A model generated the notes under the pieces. It saw only the letters and a program-made list of their open reading frames with translations. It searched no databases and was not told where the DNA came from. DNA of 15,673 nucleotides from DATHWB01 sp040905965 (GTDB lineage Bacteria > Actinomycetota > Acidimicrobiia > Spongiisociales > ZC4RG35). The stretch is taken from assembly GCA_040905965.1 (NCBI GenBank), contig JBBDQP010000105.1, forward strand, positions 1 to 15,673, in the 5' to 3' direction. The translations under genes were made by a program, and so were the position numbers. Below, piece after piece: positions 6,505-12,019 of this stretch. Position 1 is the first letter of the stretch, and each line of letters opens with the position of its first letter.

Positions 6505-7617
6505 ATGAAAGACACCGAGCGCAACACCCTGACCGACCTAGTCAAAGCGGCCGCCGATGTGGCAGGCCAGACCCAACTGGACGAGTTGCTCCGAACGACC
6601 GTGCGACTGGCACGGGAGGCGACAGGCTCTCAGTATGCGGCGATGGGGGTCCTCGGTGCCCACAACACACTGCGCGACTTCCTCCATTTGGGAATGGAGC
6701 CGGATGCCGAGGAGAAGATCGGCCACCTCCCGGTTGGCCACGGTGTACTGGGCACCCTCATACGTGACCCGCAGACGGTGCGAGTCGACGACATCTCTCA
6801 ACATCCGGACTCGGTGGGGTTCCCCGACCACCACCCGCCGATGACCACATTTCTCGGCGTCCCGGTGCGGGCGGGAGGTTCGGTCTTCGGCAACCTCTAT
6901 CTGACCGACAAGCCGGGGGGATACGCCGACGAGGACGAAGTGCTCGTCGAAGCCCTCGCCGCCATCGCCGGGGGCGCGATCTCGTCGTTGCGGCTCCGCC
7001 AGCGGCTCTCGGATCTGGTGCTCGCAGAGGATCGGGAACGGATCGCCCGCGATCTCCACGACGCAGTCATCCAGGATCTCTTCGCCGTCGGGCTCAGCCT
7101 GCAGGCGACAACTATGCAGCTCGAGGACGAAGGTATTCGGCGACGGATGGACGACGCCGTCGACCGGATCGACACCGCCATCAGCAGTCTCCGGACCTTC
7201 ATCTTCGACCTGCGCTCCCTCGGGACACTCAACACCACCCTGGTCCACACGCTCGACGACATGATGAACCGGATCGCCGGAGGCAAGGCGACCTGGGCGG
7301 TCGACCTCTCCGACGACGTCGGCAAGATCGACTCTCACATCCTCGACAACACTCTGCTCGTCATCCGGGAGGCAGTCTCGAATGCCCTCCGCCACGGTGG
7401 TGCCACCCACATCCGAGTCGCAATCGAGAAGATCGAGAGCGGAGCAAGACTGGTCGTCACCGACAACGGCGCCGGCTTCGACCCTCAGCGGGCCTCGAGA
7501 GGGATGGGAATCGCCAACATGGAAGCTCGGGCCGCCGACGGGGGCGGCACGTTCGAAATCGAATCCTCGGCTGCGGGAACAACGGTGCGGGCGACGTTCA
7601 GACCGAAGCCCCGTTGA
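6505..7617 (+). CDS. devS: DevS/DosT-like sensor histidine kinase, single GAF domain
   Basis: A 370-aa soluble sensor kinase. One GAF domain (about 20-165) closely resembles the first, heme-binding GAF of M. tuberculosis DevS: GHLPVGHGVLGTLIRDPQ, then SVGFPDHHPPMTTFLGVPV and NLYLTDK. His110, directly before PPM, matches the proximal heme ligand (His149 in DevS). HisKA_3 dimerisation domain about 170-240 with phospho-acceptor His185 in ERIARDLHDAVIQ. HATPase_c about 275-368 with N box REAVSNALRHGG (Asn293), G1 DNGAGFD and G2 GMGIANM. DevS has two GAF domains and about 578 residues; the second is absent here. ATG at 6505, 8 nt after a TACCCT box. Its last 20 nt overlap the convergent gene at 7598. 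Expected to phosphorylate DevR Asp58 in response to O2, NO, CO or redox state; heme binding is inferred from homology. Confidence 0.9.
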   Translation: MKDTERNTLTDLVKAAADVAGQTQLDELLRTTVRLAREATGSQYAAMGVLGAHNTLRDFLHLGMEPDAEEKIGHLPVGHGVLGTLIRDPQTVRVDDISQHPDSVGFPDHHPPMTTFLGVPVRAGGSVFGNLYLTDKPGGYADEDEVLVEALAAIAGGAISSLRLRQRLSDLVLAEDRERIARDLHDAVIQDLFAVGLSLQATTMQLEDEGIRRRMDDAVDRIDTAISSLRTFIFDLRSLGTLNTTLVHTLDDMMNRIAGGKATWAVDLSDDVGKIDSHILDNTLLVIREAVSNALRHGGATHIRVAIEKIESGARLVVTDNGAGFDPQRASRGMGIANMEARAADGGGTFEIESSAAGTTVRATFRPKPR

Positions 7618-8041
7618 CCTCGATCAACTCGACCAGCCGCTCGAGGAAGTTGCGCACCGTCGCCTCCGCCAGTCGATGCAGGGCGACCCGATCCAAGATC
7701 GCACCCACCGGACCCATCGGCGGCGTGTAGACCCCCCGAAACTCGACATGAGTGGACTCGCCGAGCGGGGACAGCACGAGTTCGGCATCCATGTGCGGGA
7801 ACAGATGAGTGGCCCCGGTGGCCCGCCACCGCACCGGAAACGCCACCGAGTTCGACCCCACCACGGGCACTCCGATCGAGAACTCGACAGGAACTGCCAC
7901 CGCAGAGTGGGGTCCGACCGCCAGCTCCTCGCCACGCCGGTACGAGGCATCGGCGAGGAGTGCGAGCCCGTCTGAACCTGTGATCCGGCGCTGACAGACG
8001 TCCATCGGCAGCGGAACCGCCATGAAGTCACTCACCATCAT
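7598..8041 (-). CDS. SRPBCC/START-like small protein, coupled to the multicopper oxidase
   Basis: A 147-aa protein, about the size of a single SRPBCC (polyketide cyclase/START-like) domain. No signal peptide. Its pattern fits that fold: an N-terminal strand and helix (residues 1-35), alternating hydrophobic strands (AVAVPVEFSIGVPVVGS, VAFPVRWRATG, AELVLSPLG, THVEFRGVYTPP), then a long C-terminal helix (RLAEATVRNFLERLVELIEV). It probably binds a small hydrophobic ligand, but none can be named. ATG at 8041 lies 6 nt after the stop of the oxidase gene, and no ribosome binding site is visible, so translation is likely coupled to it. In-frame ATG 8038 and GTG 8035 are alternatives. Its 3' end overlaps devS by 20 nt. 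Confidence 0.68.
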   Translation of the reverse strand: MMVSDFMAVPLPMDVCQRRITGSDGLALLADASYRRGEELAVGPHSAVAVPVEFSIGVPVVGSNSVAFPVRWRATGATHLFPHMDAELVLSPLGESTHVEFRGVYTPPMGPVGAILDRVALHRLAEATVRNFLERLVELIEVNGASV

Positions 8042-8047
8042 GAGCGG

Positions 8048-9433
8048 TCACGAGTCCTGGACGATCAGAGCCGTGACCATCCCGAACATGCCTTCGTCGC
8101 GTTCCACGTGGTTGAGGATGTGGCAGTGCCACACCCAAGCCCCGACTTCGTTGGGGTTCATGAGCACGGAGTACCGCTCGCCGGGAGCGATGTTCACCGT
8201 GTCCGCCCAGTACGGCTGGTCGAGCGGGAACCCGTCTTTGGCGATAACCAACTGCGGGAACTGGTGCTGGTGCATCGGATGGATCTGAAGACCCTCGTTG
8301 TAGTAGTGGATCAGCAGCCAGTCACCCGAGTTCACGACGTACGGCTCGGTGGCCGGGAACGACTTGCCGTTGAGCGAAAAGCCGATGACACCGGCGTCGT
8401 TGAGGACCATCGGAATCTCCTGGGCGATCTCGATCTCGTCGGGCAGCGTGATCCCGCCGATCGTCACTCCGGTCGGGATGGGCACGTCGCCGACGATGAA
8501 CACCCCGAACAGCCCGTTCGGAACGGCCACCTGACCGTGCGTGTGGGCGTGATACATCCCGATCGACGCTCGCCGGGCCTCGAACTCGTAGATGAAGGTC
8601 TCGCCGGACTTGACGAGCGGCTGAGTGAGCGGGGCGACTCCGTCCATGGTGAACGGCGTCGAGATCCCATGCCAGTGGATGTCGGTGCCGCCCGGGAGCT
8701 TGTTGTGGAGGATCACTCGAATCTGGTCGCCCACATCGACCTTGATCATCGGACCGGGAACGATTCCGTTGTAGGTCCACGCATCGACGATTCGACCCGG
8801 CTCCACCTCCCAGGGCGTGATCTCGGTGGTGAGCTCGAAGACCTTCACCCCGTCGATGATCTCCGGTTCGAGAAGGACATTGCCCTTGCCTTCGGTTGCG
8901 GCCGGGAAGGCGAGGATCGATTGCATCATCGCGTCGTCGAGCGCCTCCCAGTCGGCGTCGGCGCCGTGACCGCCGTGACCGGCGTCTCCGCTGGGTGCGG
9001 TGGCTCCTTCGGCAACGGTGAGGGTGGCGCGCATCCCGGCTTCTTTGTGCCCGGCGATGGCGCAGATCACCTCGTAGGTCCCGGCGACGAGGTCGTCGAC
9101 CTCCCACCTCACGGTCTCACCCGACGTCGCGTCCGGCGAGACCCCCACGCCGTCGATCTCGACGTTATGTGTGACAGTGCCGGCGTTGTGGATCTCAAAC
9201 GTGACCGGGCCAGGTGGGATGGTGAGGTCGCCGGTGATCGACCACTCTCCGAGCGTGAGGGAGGCGACCGTCGCTTCAGAAGTTTCGATCTGACCTTCAG
9301 CTGCCGCGGCAGTAGTTGCGTCGGCGGCGACGACCGCGGCGGGTCGGGTGGCCATCGCCACAATCGCCATCACAACGACGAGCACCCCGATCACACCGAG
9401 CAACACCAGAGATCTGTCGAATGTCTTGTTCAC
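8048..9433 (-). CDS. Exported multicopper oxidase with fused N-terminal cupredoxin
   Basis: A 461-aa envelope protein. Residues 8-29 form an export signal or membrane anchor. Residues 52-141 are a cupredoxin whose ligands are all visible: His89 (VTHNVEI), Cys124 (VICAIAGHKEAGM), His129 and Met134. After a His-rich linker (153-156), residues 185-461 form a two-domain laccase core with all copper motifs: HWHG (253-256), HAHTHG (295-300), HPMHQH (385-390) and HCHILNHVERDEGM (436-449). The type-1 site is in the last domain, as in small laccases. It should oxidise a phenolic, metal or protein donor and reduce O2 to water; the extra cupredoxin probably relays electrons. Starts at GTG 9433 with GGAGGAA just upstream. 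A DosR-like box lies 79-92 bp upstream. The first 28 residues nearly equal those of the protein at 11372. Nitrite reductase (NirK) is unlikely given the laccase-type HCH motif. Confidence 0.9.
   Translation of the reverse strand: MNKTFDRSLVLLGVIGVLVVVMAIVAMATRPAAVVAADATTAAAAEGQIETSEATVASLTLGEWSITGDLTIPPGPVTFEIHNAGTVTHNVEIDGVGVSPDATSGETVRWEVDDLVAGTYEVICAIAGHKEAGMRATLTVAEGATAPSGDAGHGGHGADADWEALDDAMMQSILAFPAATEGKGNVLLEPEIIDGVKVFELTTEITPWEVEPGRIVDAWTYNGIVPGPMIKVDVGDQIRVILHNKLPGGTDIHWHGISTPFTMDGVAPLTQPLVKSGETFIYEFEARRASIGMYHAHTHGQVAVPNGLFGVFIVGDVPIPTGVTIGGITLPDEIEIAQEIPMVLNDAGVIGFSLNGKSFPATEPYVVNSGDWLLIHYYNEGLQIHPMHQHQFPQLVIAKDGFPLDQPYWADTVNIAPGERYSVLMNPNEVGAWVWHCHILNHVERDEGMFGMVTALIVQDS
9349..9433 (-). 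repeat. Signal-peptide repeat, copy A
   Basis: The first 85 nt of the oxidase gene, encoding the export segment, match 11288-11372 at about 75 of 85 positions. The encoded peptides share NKTFDR and LVLLGVIGVLVV. Homology ends sharply where the mature proteins begin. See copy B for the partner. Confidence 0.85.
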
Positions 9434-9503
9434 GAGCTTCCTCCAAATACGCCTTAGAGAGAGTGTCGGTCAGTGCGTGGGCCCCGGCGGCCGGCAAAGG
9501 ACC

Positions 9504-9573
9504 CTCGAACAAGGACGAAGGTCCCTATCCCGCAGGTCGGTCGGGCCGGAAGGCCCTACCGTCGCCACGGTGG
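9504..9573. repeat. 70-bp conserved non-coding block, copy A
   Basis: Matches 11437-11506 at 69 of 70 positions (single C/T difference). It holds three dyads with 5-bp arms and 4-bp spacer: 9512-9525 (AGGAC/GTCCC), 9543-9556 (GGGCC/GGCCC) and 9558-9571 (ACCGT/ACGGT). It lies upstream of the oxidase gene. Flanking sequence between the block and the start codon is far less similar between copies. Confidence 0.9.
9512..9525. promoter_or_regulatory. DosR-box-like dyad upstream of the multicopper oxidase
   Basis: AGGACGAAGGTCCC. The DevR/DosR box of mycobacteria is built on GGGAC, four bases, GTCCC. Here nine of ten arm positions agree and the spacing is exact. A second, weaker dyad (GGGCCGGAAGGCCC, 9543-9556) lies 31 bp away centre to centre, about three helical turns, resembling the paired boxes of strong DosR promoters. 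The window encodes a DevR homologue. Binding is inferred. Confidence 0.65.
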
Positions 9574-9601
9574 GACCGTCTGGCGTCCCTCGCAGACGGC
9601 G
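9569..9601 (+). pseudogene. Remnant of a PNPOx-like coding sequence
   Basis: CTGGCGTCCCTCGCAGACGG (first 20 of the 22 bases 9580-9601) matches the PNPOx gene at 11631-11652 at 21 of 22 positions over the full stretch, and weaker similarity (GTGGGAC) extends it to 9569. In the intact gene this encodes GRLAFLADG at about residues 27-35. In this copy it is joined directly to the 70-bp block at a GTGG tetramer that occurs at both ends of the missing segment (11503-11506 and 11622-11625), as expected of a deletion between short direct repeats. Too short to encode anything. Confidence 0.65.
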
Positions 9602-9626
9602 CCGCAACCCTGGGTACGGGCGGTTC

Positions 9627-11372
9627 TCAGGCCGTGGGTACGCCTGCAGCTCCGAGCGTGCGGACGATGAACAGGGCCATCTGCCAGCGTTCGAGTGGCT
9701 CGTTCGGGGCGAAGCAACCGTCACCTTTTCCGAACACCACGTCGAGTTCGGCCAGTCGTCGGATCGCGACCTGGGTGGCGGGTTCGAGTCCAGCGATGTC
9801 GTCGAACTCGCTGCCGTCACCGGCTGGCAGTTCCACACCGACGGCGGTCAGAACCCGGGTCATGAACAGCGCCATCTGCGCGCGGGTCACTTTCATAGCG
9901 GGCGCGTACGTCGTGTCTGTGGTTCCGGTGGTCACGTCGAGCATCGCGATCTGGGAGATGGCGTCCTGCATCTGCTGGGTGAGGCCATCGAGGTCTTCGA
10001 ATCCCTGGTCGACAGGATCAGGCAGCGTCAATCCATGAGCGGTCAGTTGGCGGCTGACGAACAGCGCCATCTGCCAGCGCGAGACGACCATCTGGGGTGA
10101 GAACGTCGTTTCACTCGTACCCTCGCAGATCCCCAACGCGACCATCGCCTTGATCGCGTCGACCGTTTCGTCGCTGAGACCGTCGAGATCGGTGAACTCG
10201 GTCAGAACCACTTCGGCAGACGCCGCATCGTCGTTGTCGTTGTCGGTGCCTGAAACGTCGGTGGGATCGATGCCGATACAGGTGGTGTCGGTGTTGGTGC
10301 CGGAGACGTCGGTGGGGTCGATGCCGTCGTAGGTGGTGTCGGTGCTGGTGGCGGCGTCGAGCACGATGGTGAAGCCGACGTCGCCGTCATCGATGCCGTC
10401 GTCCACGCCTGTCACGGTGACGATCTGGGCGGTGTTCCAATTGTCGGCGGTGAAAGCGAGGGTCGCCTTGTCGACGATGGCCTCGGTGGTATCCGAGGAG
10501 CTGACCGCGATGGTCACATCCGCGGTCGGCTCGGAGGCGAGGACAACGGTGAACGTGGCTGTTGCTCCTGCTTCGCTCGTGGCCAGTCCGGTGGTCGGTG
10601 TGACGGTGATGCCGGCGGTGTCGTCGTCGGTAGTGGAACCACTGACCTGTTTCGTCACGCCTGCATAGCCACCGCCGGAGGCTTCGAGATTGACCGTGTA
10701 GTTGACGGTGCCGTCATCGACGTCATCGTCAACCCCGGTGAGCGTGACGGTCTGGGCGGCGTTCCAGTTGGCGTCAGTGAACGTCAGGGAGCCCGACGCG
10801 GTCGCTTCGGTGGTGTCGGATGGGGTGACGGTCACGGTCACATTGGCGGTCGGCTTGTTGTCGAGCACTGCGGTGAACGTGGCGGTGCCTCCGGCCTCGG
10901 TCGTCGAGCCGGACACTGCGCCGACGGTGATCGCTGCGACCTCGCTGTCGGTGTTGCTTGCCGTCACGGTCGTCGAGGACCCGGAGCTGGTGTTCGTCAC
11001 TGTGATCGTTGTGGTCGTAGTGCCGTCGGTGACATCATCGTCCACACCTGTCACGGTCACGGTCTGGGGAGTTGCCCAGTTGCCCTTCCCGGCGCCCGTG
11101 AATGTCAGAGTGCCTGGGCTGATGGTCACTTCTGAGGTGTCGCCAGAGGTCACGGTCACGGTGGCGCCCTTCTTGTTTGGATTCTTTTCCAGTTTCACGG
11201 TGAATGTGTCGGTCGTGCCTGTCTCGCTGACCGTGATTCCGTTTCCAACGTCCACAACGGGAGGGTTGGCGAGGCCAGGGGGCGCGGCGGCCATCGCCAC
11301 GATCGCCACTATGACGACGAGCACCCCAATCACACCGAGCAACACCAGGAATCGGTCGAATGTCTTGTTCAC
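9627..11372 (-). CDS. Secreted S-layer-like protein: beta-sandwich repeats plus three SLH repeats
   Basis: A 581-aa surface protein. Start is GTG 11372 with GGAGAG just upstream; the frame is open to 11687 but the extra part is promoter DNA. Residues 8-29 form the signal or anchor, nearly the same as in the oxidase at 9433. Residues 38-340 hold three Thr/Val/Asp-rich beta-sandwich repeats of about 100-110 aa of the Calx-beta/Ig-like type, each with a block like LTFTDANWNAAQTVTLTGVD and an Asp-rich turn (DDDVDDG) suited to Ca binding. Residues 345-378 are a 17-aa unit repeated twice. Three SLH-type repeats follow (about 393-445, 458-511, 523-576), each with an F-x-D-hydrophobic-x-G-L start and a W/A-Q-M-A-L-F core, which would hold it to cell-wall polymer. 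Role: cell-surface layer or adhesion. Upstream is copy B of the DosR-like block, shared with the divergent PNPOx gene. Confidence 0.88.
   Translation of the reverse strand: MNKTFDRFLVLLGVIGVLVVIVAIVAMAAAPPGLANPPVVDVGNGITVSETGTTDTFTVKLEKNPNKKGATVTVTSGDTSEVTISPGTLTFTGAGKGNWATPQTVTVTGVDDDVTDGTTTTTITVTNTSSGSSTTVTASNTDSEVAAITVGAVSGSTTEAGGTATFTAVLDNKPTANVTVTVTPSDTTEATASGSLTFTDANWNAAQTVTLTGVDDDVDDGTVNYTVNLEASGGGYAGVTKQVSGSTTDDDTAGITVTPTTGLATSEAGATATFTVVLASEPTADVTIAVSSSDTTEAIVDKATLAFTADNWNTAQIVTVTGVDDGIDDGDVGFTIVLDAATSTDTTYDGIDPTDVSGTNTDTTCIGIDPTDVSGTDNDNDDAASAEVVLTEFTDLDGLSDETVDAIKAMVALGICEGTSETTFSPQMVVSRWQMALFVSRQLTAHGLTLPDPVDQGFEDLDGLTQQMQDAISQIAMLDVTTGTTDTTYAPAMKVTRAQMALFMTRVLTAVGVELPAGDGSEFDDIAGLEPATQVAIRRLAELDVVFGKGDGCFAPNEPLERWQMALFIVRTLGAAGVPTA
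10247..10348 (-). repeat. Tandem duplication of a 51-bp unit in the surface-protein gene
   Basis: Units 10247-10297 and 10298-10348 match at 43 of 51 positions and keep frame. They encode DTTYDGIDPTDVSGTNT and DTTCIGIDPTDVSGTDN, a linker between the beta-sandwich part and the SLH part. The second unit gains a Cys. Confidence 0.85.
11288..11372 (-). repeat. Signal-peptide repeat, copy B
   Basis: The first 85 nt of the surface-protein gene, about 88% identical to 9349-9433. With the 70-bp block next to it, this makes one promoter-plus-leader module placed in front of two unrelated mature proteins. Confidence 0.85.
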
Positions 11373-11436
11373 GAGCTCTCCAGTACTTGGAGAGAGTGTC
11401 AGTCGAATCGCGTGCGAAGGTGGTCGGAAAAGGTCA

Positions 11437-11506
11437 CTCGAACAAGGACGAAGGTCCCTATCCCGCAGGTCGGTCGGGCCGGAAGGCCCTACCGTTGCCA
11501 CGGTGG
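11437..11506. repeat. 70-bp conserved non-coding block, copy B
   Basis: Partner of 9504-9573. Dyads: 11445-11458 (AGGAC/GTCCC), 11476-11489 (GGGCC/GGCCC) and 11491-11504 (ACCGT/ACGGT). It lies between the divergent surface-protein gene (start 11372) and the PNPOx gene (start 11547), so it could serve both. Confidence 0.9.
11445..11458. promoter_or_regulatory. DosR-box-like dyad between surface-protein and PNPOx genes
   Basis: AGGACGAAGGTCCC, same as at 9512. The second dyad is at 11476-11489. If the PNPOx gene uses TATCGT (11514-11519) as -10, with start near 11526, the second dyad is centred near -43 and this one near -74, close to the usual places of proximal and distal DosR boxes. Confidence 0.65.
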
Positions 11507-11513
11507 TGCCGCG

Positions 11514-11519
11514 TATCGT
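11514..11519 (+). promoter_or_regulatory. Possible -10 (TATCGT) of the PNPOx-like gene
   Basis: TATCGT fits TANNNT. A leader of about 20 nt would carry the strong Shine-Dalgarno GAGGAGGA (11533-11540), 6 nt before the ATG. TACCGT at 11490-11495 is an alternative -10 that overlaps the third dyad. Confidence 0.4.
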
Positions 11520-11546
11520 CGAAACATCAGCCGAGGAGGACCCGTC

Positions 11547-11945
11547 ATGCCACCGACCGACCACGCAGGCCTTGAAGTCCTGACCTACGACGAGTGCGTC
11601 GCGCGACTCGAACACGCAGAAGTGGGACGGCTGGCGTTCCTCGCAGACGGCGAGGTCCAGATTTTCCCGGTCAACTACCGGTGGCACGACGGAGCCGTCG
11701 TGTTCCGCACGGCACCCGGAACCAAACTCGATGCGGCGTTCTTCAAGAAGGTCGCATCTTTCGAGATCGACGGCTGGGACTCCGTCTTCCAGACCGGTTG
11801 GTCTGTGGTGGCAAAGGGCCTCGTCAAGGCGATCGACCCGACACCGGAGATGGAGGATCTGGGTTTGAAGCCGTGGGCGGGACCGGGCCGCGACGACTGG
11901 GTCCGAATTCGCCCGGATGAGGTGACAGGCCGCAAGATCACCTGA
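11547..11945 (+). CDS. Pyridoxamine 5'-phosphate oxidase-family (FMN-binding-like) protein
   Basis: A 132-aa cytoplasmic split-barrel protein. It contains LTYDECVARLEHAEVGRLAF (residues 12-31), then VQIFPVNYRWHDGAVVFRTA, GTKLDAAFF, VASFEIDGWD, GWSVVAKGLVK and PWAGPGRDDWVRIRPDEVTG. This pattern is typical of the small actinobacterial PNPOx-like family, members of which belong to the mycobacterial DosR regulon. It is not a true PdxH: it is too short and lacks that enzyme's C-terminal signature. Flavin or F420 binding and reduction of an unknown substrate are likely but unproven. ATG 11547 has a strong Shine-Dalgarno. It is divergent from the surface-protein gene, with the DosR-like dyads 58-102 bp upstream of the ATG. 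A fragment of a second copy survives at 9569-9601. Confidence 0.87.
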   Translation: MPPTDHAGLEVLTYDECVARLEHAEVGRLAFLADGEVQIFPVNYRWHDGAVVFRTAPGTKLDAAFFKKVASFEIDGWDSVFQTGWSVVAKGLVKAIDPTPEMEDLGLKPWAGPGRDDWVRIRPDEVTGRKIT

Positions 11946-11988
11946 TCTTTGGCCTCAGATCCGACAGGTGGGTCTCAGGGCGAGTCGA

Positions 11989-12010
11989 TACTGTGCGTCG
12001 TGAGCGGAGG
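11989..12010 (+). promoter_or_regulatory. -10 box and Shine-Dalgarno that fix the ppdK start
   Basis: TACTGT (11989-11994) fits TANNNT and predicts transcription from about 12001. GGAGG (12006-12010) then lies 9 nt before TTG 12020. The upstream in-frame GTG at 11993 falls inside the -10 box and would have no ribosome binding site. Confidence 0.5.
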
Positions 12011-12019
12011 TTGAAAGAA

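Noticed and set aside
6441..6545. Longer N-terminus for DevR
   Set aside because: It would overlap the devS start and add residues unlike any receiver domain; GTG 6440 sits right before the receiver domain and after a -10 box.
5718..6767. 349-codon open frame antisense to devR, running into devS
   Set aside because: No domain, and it conflicts with two securely identified genes.
8048..9433. Copper nitrite reductase (NirK) as identity of the oxidase
   Set aside because: The core has laccase motifs HWHG, HAHTHG, HPMHQH and HCH with a trinuclear site; NirK lacks the HCH motif.
8108..9457. 449-codon open frame antisense to the multicopper oxidase
   Set aside because: Rich in Asp, Gly, Arg and Val, with no recognisable motif; explained by the codon bias of the real gene.
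11373..11687. Longer N-terminus for the surface protein, reading across the promoter
   Set aside because: The extension is antisense to the PNPOx gene and covers the 70-bp block; GTG 11372 has a Shine-Dalgarno and starts the signal peptide shared with the oxidase.
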